DNA from: Planctomycetales bacterium
Lineage (GTDB): Bacteria > Planctomycetota > Planctomycetia > Planctomycetales > Planctomycetaceae
Direction of reading: 5' to 3'
Length of the DNA: 64,000 bases
NCBI GenBank assembly: GCA_028285345.1
Contig: JANQPT010000001.1
Location: 1-64,000 of the forward strand
Under the pieces are notes generated by a model. That model saw nothing but the letters and a program-made list of their open reading frames with translations. It did not search any database and was not told the DNA's origin. Position 1 is the stretch's first letter; the number at the start of each line of letters is the position of its first letter. Made by a program: the position numbers and the translations under genes. Below, one piece after another: positions 35,297-46,219 of the stretch.

Positions 35297-37873
35297 ATGG
35301 CATTAAATGCAAATGCGCTGAGAGAATCATTCCAGGCGGTCGCCCCTCACGCAGACGCGCTGGCTGAACAGTTTTATAGTCAGCTGTTCACCGACTATCC
35401 CGAGCAGCGCGCGCTTTTTGCCGAGACCGATTTTGCCGACCAACACCAAAAACTCGTCGCCGCGCTCTCCGCAGTTGTCCGTCAATTAGATGACGAGCCC
35501 GCTCTCGTGGGAATTGTCACTCGATTGGGTGAACGCCACGCCGAGTTCGATCTGACGGAAGACGACTACGCCGCCGTCGCGGAATCGTTTCTGATTGCCT
35601 TTGCGAATGTGCTCGGTCCAGAAGTCTGGACGGAAGAATACGAGCTCGCCTGGGGTGAAGCCCTGCAAGTGATTGCGGGGATCATGCTCGAGGCAGCGAG
35701 TAAAGTTGCTGCATCCCCCGTCTCGGCAACAGCGGCCGTCGCTGAGCCGGCATTGGCCGCTGCGGCGTCCGATTCTCACCAAAACTCTGTGAATTCGTCA
35801 GCGACCGCCGTTGCGGAACCGCCGATCGACTCGACGTCGACATTTACTGAACACTCGTCCCGATCCATAAATGACAACGATTTGAACGGGGGTTTCCCCT
35901 CAACGGAGAACAAAGATATGATCACTGCGACCAATCAGGACACCGCGACCGCAACGGGAACGACCGGACTTGATGATTCCCAGCAACAGCGAGACTTCAT
36001 CGATTACGCCGGCCAAGTCGATGCGATCAGGAAGTCGCAGGCGGTCATCGAATTCGACATGGACGGAACGATTCAGTACGCCAATGACAATTTCCTTAAC
36101 ACCGTGGGCTACACACTCGACGAGATCAAAGGCCAACACCACCGCATGTTCGTCGATGAAGCCTACGGACGTAGCCAGGAGTATCAAAGCTTCTGGGCCA
36201 AACTGAATCGCGGCGAATTTCTGGCCGATGCGTTCAAGCGATTCGGCAAAGGGGGCAGAGTCATTTGGATTCAGGCGTCCTACAATCCAATCTTGGACGA
36301 ATCGGGCCAGCCGTTCAAAGTCGTCAAATACGCCAGCGATATCACCGAGCAGATGGAAATGGCGCGGGCGCATTCGATGGTCGAAGGTATGCCCACCAAC
36401 GTCATCTTGGCCAATACCGACCTGGAGATCACTTACGTCAACCCATCATCAATTGAGAAACTGAAGGGGTTGGAGCAGTTCCTCCCGGTGCGTGCCGAGG
36501 AGATCGTGGGTCAGAATGTCGACATCTTTCACAAAGATCCGTCGTTTCAGCGCAACATTCTCTCGAACCCCAAAAATCTGCCGCACCGCGCCCAGATTCA
36601 TATCGGCTCGGAGATACTTGATTTGCTGGTGAGCGCCGTGACTGACAGCAAAGGAGCGTACGTCGGTCCAATGGTGACCTGGGATGTCATCACGGAAAAA
36701 CTCCGGGCCGAGAATGAAATGGCCCGCGTCCAGAACATGATGGATAATATCCCCATCAACGTCGCGCTGGCCAACCGTGATTTCGAGTTGGTCTACATCA
36801 ATCCGGCCTCGGCGAGGACTCTCAAATCCTTGGAGCACCTGCTGCCCAAGCCGGTCGATCAACTCTTGGGACAGAGCATCGACATCTTCCACAAGGCGCC
36901 CGAACACCAACGGCGAATCGTGGGCGATCCCAGCAACTTGCCCCACAAAGCGAAGATTAAGCTGGGCGAGGAAACCCTTGATCTCCTGGTGTCGGCGATC
37001 CTCGACAAAGACAACAATTACATCGGACCGATGATTACCTGGGAGATCATCACCGCCGACGAGCGCATGGCGGCTCAAGTCTCCGAGGTTGTGAAGGTCG
37101 TTTCCTCTTCCGCCACTGAGTTACAGGCAGGCTCCAAAAACATGGCGGCCACGTCGGAGCAAACGGCTCGGCAATCGCAAGTCGTCGCGGCGGCAAGCGA
37201 GGAGGCAACTCGAAACGTGGAAACCGTCTCCTCCGCAGCCGAAGAGTTGACCGCTTCGATCGGTGAAATCTCCCGGCATGTGCAGGACGCCTCCAAGATT
37301 TCGCAACAGGCGGTTCAAGAAGCCGCGTCTGCCAACGACACGGTCAAGGAACTGGGCGAATCGAGTAACGAGATCGGAAAGGTGATCAAGGTCATCACCT
37401 CCATCGCTCAACAGACGAATCTGTTGGCCCTCAATGCCACGATCGAAGCCGCGCGTGCCGGTGAGGCGGGCAAAGGGTTTGCCGTCGTCGCGAATGAGGT
37501 CAAAGAGCTGGCTCGCCAGACCGCGAAAGCGACTGAGGAAATCAGCCAGAAGATCGAGGCGATCCAAGGTTCGACAAACATCGCGGTTAACGCCATTGGT
37601 GCCATCGGCGAGATCATCGGCCAGATTAACGAGATTTCGACAACCATCGCCGGCGCGGTCGAAGAGCAGACCGCGGCAACGAGCGAAATCTCGCGTAACG
37701 TCTCGGAAGCGGCCAAAGGAACGGCTGAAGTCTCTGAGAACATCTCCGGAGTTTCCCACGCCGCTGAGGATGCCGGTAAGGCGTCGTCGGACATGCTCGT
37801 CGCCGCAGACGGCCTTTCCACAGAGGCCGAACGGCTCCAACAGGTTATTACTGAATTCCTGAACGACAAGTAG
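35297..37873 (+). CDS. Soluble globin-PAS-PAS-PAS methyl-accepting chemotaxis protein
   Basis: An 858-residue receptor without a membrane segment. Residues 1-135 form a globin of the flavohaemoglobin/single-domain type: Y27 at B10, Gln near E7 (HQKLVAAL), proximal H81 in GERHAEFDL, and the [18 protein letters not shown]-helix region. A disordered Ala/Ser/Thr linker follows. PAS domains lie at about 240-352, 358-470 and 478-590; the last two are close duplicates. The signalling domain (595-858) has the MCP hairpin tip with [21 protein letters not shown] and the [13 protein letters not shown] segment. It should sense O2, NO or redox state in the cytoplasm and control a CheA kinase. No che genes are nearby. 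A hybrid kinase gene follows after 344 bases. Confidence 0.9.
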   Translation: MALNANALRESFQAVAPHADALAEQFYSQLFTDYPEQRALFAETDFADQHQKLVAALSAVVRQLDDEPALVGIVTRLGERHAEFDLTEDDYAAVAESFLIAFANVLGPEVWTEEYELAWGEALQVIAGIMLEAASKVAASPVSATAAVAEPALAAAASDSHQNSVNSSATAVAEPPIDSTSTFTEHSSRSINDNDLNGGFPSTENKDMITATNQDTATATGTTGLDDSQQQRDFIDYAGQVDAIRKSQAVIEFDMDGTIQYANDNFLNTVGYTLDEIKGQHHRMFVDEAYGRSQEYQSFWAKLNRGEFLADAFKRFGKGGRVIWIQASYNPILDESGQPFKVVKYASDITEQMEMARAHSMVEGMPTNVILANTDLEITYVNPSSIEKLKGLEQFLPVRAEEIVGQNVDIFHKDPSFQRNILSNPKNLPHRAQIHIGSEILDLLVSAVTDSKGAYVGPMVTWDVITEKLRAENEMARVQNMMDNIPINVALANRDFELVYINPASARTLKSLEHLLPKPVDQLLGQSIDIFHKAPEHQRRIVGDPSNLPHKAKIKLGEETLDLLVSAILDKDNNYIGPMITWEIITADERMAAQVSEVVKVVSSSATELQAGSKNMAATSEQTARQSQVVAAASEEATRNVETVSSAAEELTASIGEISRHVQDASKISQQAVQEAASANDTVKELGESSNEIGKVIKVITSIAQQTNLLALNATIEAARAGEAGKGFAVVANEVKELARQTAKATEEISQKIEAIQGSTNIAVNAIGAIGEIIGQINEISTTIAGAVEEQTAATSEISRNVSEAAKGTAEVSENISGVSHAAEDAGKASSDMLVAADGLSTEAERLQQVITEFLNDK

Positions 37874-38217
37874 TCGTCCTTCGCAACAAGATGTGAAAGC
37901 CGCTGGACGGTCGCTCCTGAAGAAATATACGCGTCTTCAGGCCCGCGGCCGCCCGGATGCTTTCGCAGCACGACATGGCCAATCGACGTTGCTGGCGCGA
38001 AGTTCGAGTTGGACGCGGGCCGTTTCAAGAATCGCTGGACGATTCTAAGCGTCGCGTCTAGATGAGCCTGGGCCTCAAATCACGGACACCGGAGGGAAGA
38101 CATCCTCAATCGATCAGATCGTTTTGAACTGGATTTTGTCAGGAATCAATCGCGTTTACTGGCTCATTGAGTTTAGAAGCCTAGGGCAGGGGCAGGTCGT
38201 TCTATTCGGGACACGGT
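37874..38217. other. Intergenic region with hairpin
   Basis: This 344-base gap between two rightward signalling genes contains the hairpin at 37917-37940 and otherwise nothing I recognise. Confidence 0.5.
37917..37940. terminator. Hairpin after chemoreceptor gene
   Basis: CTGAAGA and TCTTCAG form a perfect 7-base stem with a 10-base loop, 43 bases after the stop codon. No T tract follows. It could terminate the receptor transcript, making the kinase gene separately transcribed. Confidence 0.35.
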
Positions 38218-40419
38218 ATGAACGCTCTCATTAAAGCCCGGCCAACGTCGCTCAATGATGAGACTCGCGCTGGGTCTCTCACACAGGTGCTCCTGATCCA
38301 TCACGATGATGAGTTGCGAAACCGGCTGTCTCAGGGTTTACGCGATCTCGGCTGCCGCATCGTAACGACTGATTCGATCACATCGGCGCTAGTCCTGCTT
38401 GCTGCGACCGAGATCGAAATGGTGTTCGCGGACGCTGAACTGCCTGAAAAGTCGACCAGCCTGCTGCTGGATCACATCAAGCAATCGTCTCCGCTCACGC
38501 CCGTTATCTTAGTGGTTCCCGGCAGCGATCCCGCCTGTGCATTGGCATTGATTCGTGCCGGTGCAATGGACGTTCTCCCGTCGGACTTCACCACCGAGCA
38601 ACTGAAACAGGCTTTTGAGTCCGGATTAAGTTGCTGCCTGCTGCGGAGACAAATCCGCACCGAATCGAACCAGCGAATACAAGCCGAACGGCGGGTTACG
38701 GAGAATGAGGTCAAGCTTCGCGCGATCTTATCCTCGACCTGGGACCCCTTGCTGACAGTCGATAGCCGCGGAGTGATCGAATCGGCCAGTGAATCCGTCG
38801 AGCGCGTGTTGGGGTGGACGGTCGACGAACTGCTTGGCCAGAACGTCAGTATCCTAATGCCCGAGCCGCATCGCTCCAACCATGACGGGTATCTGCTGAC
38901 CTATTTCGAAACAGGAAAGACCTCTTTGTTGGGCCGGCCTCGTGAGCTGCACGCGGTTCGTAAGGACGGATCACAGTTTCCCTGCGAAGTGACAATCTGG
39001 CGGACCGATATCCCGGGTCAAGTGTCACCGATTTTCACCGGGATCATCCGGGATACGACGAACCGAAAGCAGACGGAAGAGCTTCAAAAACTCGCTCAAG
39101 ATCTGGAGATTTCCGCAGCAGCGAGCGAAATTGAGAGTGCACGGATGCGCGATCTCGCTGAAGAGTTGTCCGTCGCCCACGAGAAAGCGCAGCAGGCGGC
39201 ACGCGCCAAGAGCGAGTTTTTGGCGAATATGAGCCACGAGATTCGCACACCGATGACTGCCATTCTCGGTTTCGCGGATCAATTGAGCGATCCGGATATT
39301 GATCCGACCGAGCGAAACGATATCGTCGAGATCATCCAGCGCAACGGACGGCATCTGCTCGACATAATCAACGACATTCTCGACATTTCTAAAATCGAAG
39401 CGGACCGGCTGTCGATTGAGCCGCTGGCGACACCATTGGCGCCCATGGTGAGAGACGTGATTTCGCTGCTGCAACAGCAGGCGGACGCCAAAGGCATTTC
39501 ACTAATTCTCGATTGCCCGCAAGATCTGCCGAGGATGATCCGCACGGATCCGACTCGTCTCAAGCAGGTTTTGATGAATTTGCTCGGCAATGCGGTCAAA
39601 TTCACCAACGAGGGTTCTGTCACTTTAGCGGTGAGAATTCTGCCCGACTCGAGCGACGACAGCCGTCGGATTTCATTTGACATCTCGGATACCGGAATTG
39701 GCATCTCGGAAGAACAACTGGAGAATCTGTTTGAACCATTCTCTCAGGCGGATAGCTCGATGACCCGCAAATATGGCGGGACCGGATTGGGACTGGTGAT
39801 CTCGCAGAAGATCGCTCAGCACCTGGGAGGGGACCTCACCGTCACCAGCGAAATGGGAAAGGGAAGCACGTTTACTGTGGTGATCGACGCGGGAGCGCTT
39901 GACGATGAAGAGAGCGACGATCTGCCGAATTCCATCAACGAGAAGCAGCCGTCAGCCAGTTCGACTTCACCGGACGCGTCCGATCTGGCCGGTCGCAGAG
40001 TTCTGCTAGCCGAGGACGGTCTCGACAACCAAAGGCTCATTTCATTCATTCTCAAAAAGGCCGGCATCGACGTGACCCTGGTCGAAAACGGCCAGAAGGC
40101 CGTTGAGGCGGTGTCCGACGCGCTGCCGGGATCTGCTCCGTTCGAAGTCGTCCTTATGGACATGCAGATGCCTGTTATGGATGGCTATCAGGCGACCGAG
40201 AAACTGCGCAGTCTGGGGTCTCGCGTTCCCATCATCGCGCTCACCGCGCATGCGATGAGCGGCGACCGGGAAAAATGCCTCGCTGCCGGATGCAACGACT
40301 ACCTGACCAAGCCGGTCGATCGGCAGTTATTGGTGAACACGATCAACTCGCTAATCGCCGACACACGACAGACTCAGGCATCCACTGCAGAAGCCGCACC
40401 GAAAGCTTCAGGCGATTAA
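38218..40419 (+). CDS. Hybrid histidine kinase (degenerate REC-PAS-HK-REC)
   Basis: A 733-residue soluble sensor kinase. Residues about 22-140 form a receiver-like domain with acidic D30/D31 and D72 but Ser (S122) in place of the conserved switch lysine, so it is probably a pseudo-receiver. A PAS domain covers about 165-285 and a coiled coil 285-330. The HisKA domain has H340 in [10 protein letters not shown]; the ATPase has NAVKFT, DTGIGI and GTGLGL. The C-terminal receiver (about 594-712) is complete with D648, T676 and K698. No membrane segment or HPt domain is seen, and the output partner is unknown. Its 3' end overlaps the convergent DUF1501 gene by 12 bases. It may work with the receptor encoded upstream. 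Confidence 0.9.
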   Translation: MNALIKARPTSLNDETRAGSLTQVLLIHHDDELRNRLSQGLRDLGCRIVTTDSITSALVLLAATEIEMVFADAELPEKSTSLLLDHIKQSSPLTPVILVVPGSDPACALALIRAGAMDVLPSDFTTEQLKQAFESGLSCCLLRRQIRTESNQRIQAERRVTENEVKLRAILSSTWDPLLTVDSRGVIESASESVERVLGWTVDELLGQNVSILMPEPHRSNHDGYLLTYFETGKTSLLGRPRELHAVRKDGSQFPCEVTIWRTDIPGQVSPIFTGIIRDTTNRKQTEELQKLAQDLEISAAASEIESARMRDLAEELSVAHEKAQQAARAKSEFLANMSHEIRTPMTAILGFADQLSDPDIDPTERNDIVEIIQRNGRHLLDIINDILDISKIEADRLSIEPLATPLAPMVRDVISLLQQQADAKGISLILDCPQDLPRMIRTDPTRLKQVLMNLLGNAVKFTNEGSVTLAVRILPDSSDDSRRISFDISDTGIGISEEQLENLFEPFSQADSSMTRKYGGTGLGLVISQKIAQHLGGDLTVTSEMGKGSTFTVVIDAGALDDEESDDLPNSINEKQPSASSTSPDASDLAGRRVLLAEDGLDNQRLISFILKKAGIDVTLVENGQKAVEAVSDALPGSAPFEVVLMDMQMPVMDGYQATEKLRSLGSRVPIIALTAHAMSGDREKCLAAGCNDYLTKPVDRQLLVNTINSLIADTRQTQASTAEAAPKASGD

Positions 40420-41847
40420 TTCGCGGACGATTTCGCCGTGCACGTCCGTCAGCCGGAAGTACCGGCCCTGGAACTTGAAGGTCAGTTTCTCATGATCGAT
40501 TCCCAGGCAGTGCAGCATCGTGGCGTGCAAATCGTACACGTGAACCGGCTTGTCGGTAATGTTGTAGCAGTAGTCGTCGGTCTCGCCGTAGGTGATGCCG
40601 CCCTTGATGCCGCCGCCGGCGAGCCAGATTGAAAAGCAGCGCGGGTGGTGATCGCGGCCGTAGTCCTCGGCGGTCAGCTTGCCCTGACAATAGACCGTGC
40701 GGCCGAACTCACCTCCCCAGACGACGAGCGTGTCCTCCAACAATCCCCGTTGTTTCAGATCCGTGATGAGTGCCGCCGAGGCTTGATCGGTCGCCGCGCA
40801 TTGCTTGCCGATCGCTTCAGGAAGATTGACATGCTGATCCCAGCCGCGATGAAACAGCTGGATAAATCGAACTCCCCGCTCGGCCAGCCGCCGCGCTAGC
40901 AGGCAGTTCGCGGCGTAGGTTCCCGGCTTTTTCGAATCCTCACCGTACAACTCAAAGATGTGCTGCGGCTCGGCGGAAACGTCGGTCAACTCCGGTACTG
41001 AGGTCTGCATCCGATACGCCAATTCGTACTGCGCGATCCGGGTCGCAATCTCCGGATCGCCGAACTCGTCCAGTTTGAGGCGATTCAATTGGGCCAAGTC
41101 ATCCAACATCCGCCGCCGCGTGCCGTTGTCGACGCCGTCAGGATTGGACAGAAACAACACCGGATCGCCGACAGAGCGGAACTTGACGCCTTGGTAGCGT
41201 GTGGGCAAGAAGCCGCTGCCCCAGAGCCTGTCGTACAGCGGTTGTCCGCCGTCTCCGGAGACCATCGTCACAAATGCCGGCAGATCTCGGTTGTCGCTCC
41301 CCAAGCCGTACGACAGCCAGGACCCCATACTGGGCCGCCCGGCCAACTGTGCGCCCGTCTGAAAAAACGTGATCGCGGGATCGTGGTTGACCGCTTTGGT
41401 ATTCAGCGTGCGAATGATGCAGAGGTCGTCGGCAATCTTGGCGGTGTGCGGAAGCAATTCGCTCAGTTCTTGGCCGCTCTGTCCGTGTTTGGCAAATTTG
41501 AATTTGCTCGGCGCGACTGGAAAACTTGCCTGCCGCGACGTCATTCCGGTTAGCCGCTGCCCGCGGCGTATCGAATCGGGCAGTTCGCTGCCCCGCAGAT
41601 CGTTCAAAGTGGGCTTATAGTCGAACAGATCCATCTGTGAGGGACCGCCCGATTGAAACAGATAAATCACCCGCTTCGCTTTCGGAGCGAAGTTGGGAAA
41701 TCCCGGCAGTCCACCGTGGGCTTGACTATCGGCGGCCCGCGACTCGTTCATCAGGGACGCCAAGGCGGCGACGCCGATCCCCGCCGCGGAACGGCCGAAA
41801 AAATACCGTCGCGACTGTTGCTGTGCGAAGATGTCCTGAATGCTCAT
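40408..41847 (-). CDS. Tat-exported DUF1501 protein
   Basis: A 479-residue DUF1501 protein with a twin-arginine signal ([14 protein letters not shown]). The family is related to alkaline phosphatase/sulfatase folds and is greatly expanded in planctomycetes, but its activity is not established. Typical segments seen: [18 protein letters not shown] near the N-terminus, the central [14 protein letters not shown], and [16 protein letters not shown] plus [17 protein letters not shown] near the C-terminus. It follows the next DUF1501 gene after 13 bases in the same direction, so both are one transcript. AAGGGG-like sequence precedes the ATG at 41847. The protein should act outside the cytoplasmic membrane. 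Confidence 0.9.
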   Translation of the reverse strand: MSIQDIFAQQQSRRYFFGRSAAGIGVAALASLMNESRAADSQAHGGLPGFPNFAPKAKRVIYLFQSGGPSQMDLFDYKPTLNDLRGSELPDSIRRGQRLTGMTSRQASFPVAPSKFKFAKHGQSGQELSELLPHTAKIADDLCIIRTLNTKAVNHDPAITFFQTGAQLAGRPSMGSWLSYGLGSDNRDLPAFVTMVSGDGGQPLYDRLWGSGFLPTRYQGVKFRSVGDPVLFLSNPDGVDNGTRRRMLDDLAQLNRLKLDEFGDPEIATRIAQYELAYRMQTSVPELTDVSAEPQHIFELYGEDSKKPGTYAANCLLARRLAERGVRFIQLFHRGWDQHVNLPEAIGKQCAATDQASAALITDLKQRGLLEDTLVVWGGEFGRTVYCQGKLTAEDYGRDHHPRCFSIWLAGGGIKGGITYGETDDYCYNITDKPVHVYDLHATMLHCLGIDHEKLTFKFQGRYFRLTDVHGEIVRELIA

Positions 41848-41860
41848 GAGCGATGCCCCC

Positions 41861-43222
41861 TTACATCAACCCGGCGATTGGTTCGCCGTGCGGCAGAATT
41901 GATATCGGGCGGCCGGCGAAATCAACAAACTGCCGATGGTAGTCGACCCCCAAATGGCGATAGATCGTCGCCAACAGGTCTTGCGGCGAATGCGGAGATT
42001 CGACTGGGTAGGCCGCCTTGGTATCGGTCTTTCCGATCACACGCCCCATCTGTAGATTGCCGCCCGAAATGAGCGCCGTGTAGGCGTTCGGCCAATGGTC
42101 TCGTCCGATGGAGTTGTTCGGCGGCCCAGTGCGGATGCGCGGCGTTCTGCCGAATTCACCGACGACGACCACCATTATCCGCTTGTTCAGCCCGCGGTCC
42201 CAAATGTCCTCAATCAGCCGGCTCAGCGCCTGATCAAAGTAGGGCAACCGTGTCCGCATGTATTTTGCAAAATGCCCCGGCCGACCGGCGTTGCCTGGAT
42301 GATCGTCCCAATTCGTGAACTCCGGACCGCGCTTGGGCGAGTTCATCATTAGACTGACGACGGCAGTTCCCGCCTCCGCCAAACGCCGAGCCAACAGGAA
42401 CGATTGCCCCCACATGTTGCGGCCGTATTGGTCACGGAGCTTGTCCGGTTCCTGCTTGATATCAAACGCGGCCGCGACCTCCGGTTTGGCCAGCATTTCG
42501 AATGCCTGCCGGCGAAACTCGTCTGTTCCTTCCAGCGACTGCTGCAAGTCCAAATCCGCGCGAAAGCGGTCAAACTGTTCCAGTAGTGCCTTGCGATCAT
42601 CGAGACCGCGTTCCTGCAACTGTGGCGCTACTTTCAACTCCGGCGGCGCAAAGTTTTTGTTGTTCGGATCACCGACGACGAACGGTTTCTGTGCCACTCC
42701 CAAATAGGTCGGCCGCGTGAAATAAAACTGCGACGGCGTGCTCACAAATTGCGGCATCCGCGACGGGTGCAGGCCGCGCACCCGTGAGACGATGCTCCCG
42801 AAATCAGGATGTTCGCTCTTCGATTGCGACGTCGGGTCGAGCTGCGAGGGCCGTTTGCCTGTGCAAACAATAATGCCCCCGTCGCTATGAATCGCGACAT
42901 CATGATTCAGCGAGCGAACCAGCGAAAACTTGTCGGCGAGCTTTGCCTGCAAAGGAAAGTGCTCGCAAATCTCCATACCCGGCACGACGGTGGGAATCGC
43001 GTGAAACATGCTCCGCGTTTCCACCGGAGCATGCGGCTTGAGGTCGTAGGTCTCCAGCTGCGAGGGTCCGCCGTGCAAATAACAGAGGATCACCGAAGTA
43101 TCGAGCTTGGTTGTGCCCGCTGCGGCGCGGCCGACGGTGATATCCGCGAGCGACGCTCCGCCCAGCGCCAACCCACCGACGCGCAAGAACTCTCTCCGGT
43201 TGACCGGTCCGGCACAACGCAT
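41861..43222 (-). CDS. Tat-exported DUF1501 protein, operon partner
   Basis: A 453-residue DUF1501 protein with the Tat signal [15 protein letters not shown]. Family segments: [49 protein letters not shown] and [16 protein letters not shown]. The frame runs on to 43300, but the ATG at 43222 gives a signal peptide of normal length and is preferred. It is the first gene of a two-gene unit with the DUF1501 gene at 40408-41847. The two paralogues differ enough to suggest distinct targets. In planctomycetes such genes usually accompany DUF1549/DUF1553 genes; the nearest one here is at 49291, in another unit. The function is unknown. Confidence 0.9.
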   Translation of the reverse strand: MRCAGPVNRREFLRVGGLALGGASLADITVGRAAAGTTKLDTSVILCYLHGGPSQLETYDLKPHAPVETRSMFHAIPTVVPGMEICEHFPLQAKLADKFSLVRSLNHDVAIHSDGGIIVCTGKRPSQLDPTSQSKSEHPDFGSIVSRVRGLHPSRMPQFVSTPSQFYFTRPTYLGVAQKPFVVGDPNNKNFAPPELKVAPQLQERGLDDRKALLEQFDRFRADLDLQQSLEGTDEFRRQAFEMLAKPEVAAAFDIKQEPDKLRDQYGRNMWGQSFLLARRLAEAGTAVVSLMMNSPKRGPEFTNWDDHPGNAGRPGHFAKYMRTRLPYFDQALSRLIEDIWDRGLNKRIMVVVVGEFGRTPRIRTGPPNNSIGRDHWPNAYTALISGGNLQMGRVIGKTDTKAAYPVESPHSPQDLLATIYRHLGVDYHRQFVDFAGRPISILPHGEPIAGLM

Positions 43223-43331
43223 GACGGCTTTCCTGATGATCCATTCAAGGAACGAAAAACTTTGTCGTCCATCGTACCTCATCGGCCCAAATATCGGCAA
43301 GTCTTGATGTGAAGTTACGCGCAGCGTGCTT

Positions 43332-43465
43332 CGTAGGGTCCGCTGTGCGGACCGTTTTCGTTATGTCTACGCGGCGCAAGCCACGGCCACTCACCCAAGG
43401 TCGAATCGTGAACGTTCAGCAGCGAGATGCGAATCTTCGCGACGGTCCGCACAGCGGACCCTACG
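43332..43465. mobile_element. MITE-like element with perfect 24-base inverted ends
   Basis: The 24-base arms at 43332-43355 and 43442-43465 (beginning CGTAGGGTCCGCTGTG and ending CAGCGGACCCTACG) are perfect reverse complements, and each arm is itself a hairpin (GGTCCGC-TGT-GCGGACC). The total length is 134 bases with no coding content. I see no clear target-site duplication. The sequence resembles abundant planctomycete intergenic repeats from memory; copy number could not be checked. Confidence 0.65.
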
Positions 43466-43565
43466 GCGAGTGGAGCGATTGCTCGCCTTTTTGCAGTCGA
43501 GCACGCTATACTAAGCCACCGCAAAAATTGGTTGCGCCATTCGATTGATTTGAGGTAACACGCCG

Positions 43566-44492
43566 ATGAGAAGACCCCCGCGCCGGATTGTTGTTTTACT
43601 GACTGTGACTCTGTTGTTATCCGCCGGCGGATTCGCCGCTGGTTGGTTTAAGCCGACGGAAACCACCGTCACCAAATTGGCTCCAGGCATCTTCTTTCGC
43701 AAAACGCAGACCAAGCCGCAATTCATTGGCTGTAATCAGGGCTGGGTGGTCTTTAAGGACTTCGTGCTGGTCATCGATGCGAACTTTCCCAATCAGGCAG
43801 AGGAAGTCACTAAGCTGATCAAACAACAGACCGACAAACCAATCCGCTACGTGTTTGACACGCACTACCACGGCGACCACGCCGATGGAAACATGATTTA
43901 CACAGCGCAAGGCGCAACGGCGATCGCTTCGGAAAATAGTCGGCAACTCTTCGAAACCAAGGGCATTGCCGGGTTCCGCAAATCTCAACAGGAGAAACCG
44001 GCCGAGTACGGAAGTCTCAAGTATGAACAGCCGTCGCTATTGTTTCCGCGCAAAATGGTGATCGATGACGGCACGCAGCGGGTGGAGTTGATTCACTTCG
44101 GCCACGCCCACACTGCGGGCGACGCGGTCGCCTGGCTGCCCGAGCATGGCATCCTTTTCTCCGGCGACGCGTGCGTAAACGGCGCATTTAATTACACGGG
44201 CGACAGCGACACCGAGAGCTGGATTGGCGTGCTCACCGAAATGCAAAAGCTGCCGATCAAAAAGATCGCCCCCGGCCACGGTGAAGCAACCGACAAAAGT
44301 TTGCTGGCGACGCAGAAGCGATACTTTGTCGAATTGCGGGAAGCCATCCAAGCCGCGATCAATGACGGAAAGACGCTCGAGCAAATCAAGAAGTCGATCA
44401 GCCTGCCGTTCTACGAACAGTGGACGGGCGTGGATGTGAAAGAACGGACTGAGAACATTGAATTCGTCTACGGTGAGTTGACCAAGAAGTAG
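43566..44492 (+). CDS. Exported or membrane-anchored MBL-fold metallohydrolase
   Basis: A 308-residue metallo-beta-lactamase-fold protein with an N-terminal hydrophobic segment (about 8-25) after a basic start, so it is exported or anchored. The dinuclear zinc site is complete: H100, H102, D104 and H105 in THYHGDHAD, H182 in HAHTAGD, D201 in SGDAC and H238 in PGHGEA. The family includes lactonases, quinohemoprotein-type hydrolases and SoxH-like proteins; the exact substrate cannot be told. GAGGT precedes the ATG at 43566. The cystathionine gamma-synthase gene follows after 44 bases and may share the transcript, but no functional link is obvious. Confidence 0.87.
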   Translation: MRRPPRRIVVLLTVTLLLSAGGFAAGWFKPTETTVTKLAPGIFFRKTQTKPQFIGCNQGWVVFKDFVLVIDANFPNQAEEVTKLIKQQTDKPIRYVFDTHYHGDHADGNMIYTAQGATAIASENSRQLFETKGIAGFRKSQQEKPAEYGSLKYEQPSLLFPRKMVIDDGTQRVELIHFGHAHTAGDAVAWLPEHGILFSGDACVNGAFNYTGDSDTESWIGVLTEMQKLPIKKIAPGHGEATDKSLLATQKRYFVELREAIQAAINDGKTLEQIKKSISLPFYEQWTGVDVKERTENIEFVYGELTKK

Positions 44493-44536
44493 CGAAGTTC
44501 GCCGGCTGCGAACGCGGATTCGCGCACGTCAAATCT

Positions 44537-46057
44537 ATGAGTCTGTTTGCCCCTTTGTTGAAGACCCCTCTCTGCGCGCCCGATGACCTAGGCCGCCCGA
44601 TTCCGGATTCGCCGCACGCGGTCTCGGTCTGCCTGCCTACGTGGCGGGACAACGTCGGCTATGAAAAGCAGGAGCCGCGCGTCACCTCGCAGATGAACAA
44701 CGGTTATCCCCGCTTTGTGTATCACCACTTGTGCCGCGAGCTGTTTGCCGTTTGTGAAGAGCGATTTGCCGACGAACACGAGTCCTGTCTGGCATTTCCG
44801 ACGACGGCTGCGGCACGACATTTCGCGGATTTCTTTGCGGAGCAGTCCGGAACCGCGGCGCGAATCTGTGACGTCGGCCATCACGGGGTGCAAGCGGTCT
44901 GCTTTCCCACCGATCAGGCCGACATTGCCAAAGCCGCTTGGCAACACCTGGGCGAAGGCGTGACTTCGCGGCTCGCTGAAGCGTGCCTGCAGCAGCGGTC
45001 GGCCCCTCTCGACGAGGGCGAATCAGCCAAGACCGCCGTGCGAAATAGGGTCGCCGAGGCCGCTGACGCCGCTGTGGAGGACGTGTTTCTGTTTCCTTGC
45101 GGGATGACAGCAATTTACGCCGTCTACCGGGCGGTTGTGGGGCTGCTGCCGGATCGCCCGACGGTTCAGTTCGGCTTTCCCTACGTCGACACGCTGAAAA
45201 TCCTGCAAAAGTGCGGCAGCGGAACCCACTTCTATCCTCACGGCAATCGAGAGGAACTGGAACAACTCGAAGCGATTCTAAAGAAGGAAGCCGTGAGTGG
45301 CATCTTCACCGAATTTCCCTCCAACCCGCTGCTGCGAAGTCCTGATCTTCGCCGGTTGTCGTCGCTCGCCCGGCGGCATCGAGCTCCACTAATCGTTGAC
45401 GACACGCTGGCCACTTTCGTCAATGCCGATTTGCTGCCGGTTGCTGACGCTGTCTGTTCCAGCCTGACAAAATTCTTCTCCGGCGTCGGAGACGTCGCCG
45501 CTGGATCGGTCGTGCTCAATCCGCAAGGCGCTTTTTATCAAGATCTCGCCCAACAGTTGCGCGACGCGGATGACCTGCTGTGGTGCGAGGACGCGATCGC
45601 GTTGGAGCGGAATTCGCGTGACTTCGTGATGCGGGTCGAGCAGATCAACCGCAACGCCGAGCGACTCGCCAATTATTTGCAGAATCACGAACGAGTGGCT
45701 GCCGTCTACTATCCCAAATACCAGACGCCGGATGAGTATCGCGTGTTCATGAAACCGGGTGGGGGCTACGGTGGACTGCTGTCGATTGATCTCGTGAATC
45801 CCGCGGAAAATGCCCCCCGATTCTTCGACGCGCTCCGCGTGTGTAAGGGACCGAATCTCGGCACGAATTATACACTTGTTTGTCCCTACACCGTATTAGC
45901 GCATTACCACGAACTCGAATTTGCGGAAGCGTGTGGGGTCTCGCGGTATCTGATTCGAATCTCGGTCGGACTGGAAGACGCCGATGACCTGATCGGCCGG
46001 TTCAAAGATGCGTTGCAAACTGTCGAGGGTGACTCAGCGAGTGCCTCCACGCCTTGA
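44537..46057 (+). CDS. Cystathionine gamma-synthase, fungal-type long form
   Basis: A 506-residue PLP enzyme, about 120 residues longer than bacterial MetB. The catalytic fold shows FPCGMTAIYAVYRA, D288 in LIVDDTLATF and the PLP lysine K312 in SSLTKFFSG. The N-terminal extension contains SPHAVSVCLPTWRDNVGYE and NNGYPRFVYHHL, which I recognise from fungal cystathionine gamma-synthases (Str2/Met-7 type). It would condense cystathionine from cysteine and an activated homoserine in methionine synthesis. The ATG at 44537 lacks a clear ribosome binding site. No other methionine genes are nearby. A related sulfur-amino-acid lyase activity is possible. Confidence 0.85.
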   Translation: MSLFAPLLKTPLCAPDDLGRPIPDSPHAVSVCLPTWRDNVGYEKQEPRVTSQMNNGYPRFVYHHLCRELFAVCEERFADEHESCLAFPTTAAARHFADFFAEQSGTAARICDVGHHGVQAVCFPTDQADIAKAAWQHLGEGVTSRLAEACLQQRSAPLDEGESAKTAVRNRVAEAADAAVEDVFLFPCGMTAIYAVYRAVVGLLPDRPTVQFGFPYVDTLKILQKCGSGTHFYPHGNREELEQLEAILKKEAVSGIFTEFPSNPLLRSPDLRRLSSLARRHRAPLIVDDTLATFVNADLLPVADAVCSSLTKFFSGVGDVAAGSVVLNPQGAFYQDLAQQLRDADDLLWCEDAIALERNSRDFVMRVEQINRNAERLANYLQNHERVAAVYYPKYQTPDEYRVFMKPGGGYGGLLSIDLVNPAENAPRFFDALRVCKGPNLGTNYTLVCPYTVLAHYHELEFAEACGVSRYLIRISVGLEDADDLIGRFKDALQTVEGDSASASTP

Positions 46058-46219
46058 GTAACGAATCAATTGAACGCTTGCTGGCTTGGATGGGTCGATT
46101 GACGGCAGCAGATTGGCCACGCGGTGAAATGGATCGCGACCGCTTGAGGCGCTGCTACAGCAAGCTATCGCGACTCTGTAATTCGCGTGTGAATTTGAAA
46201 ACCCATAAACGATCGCGAC

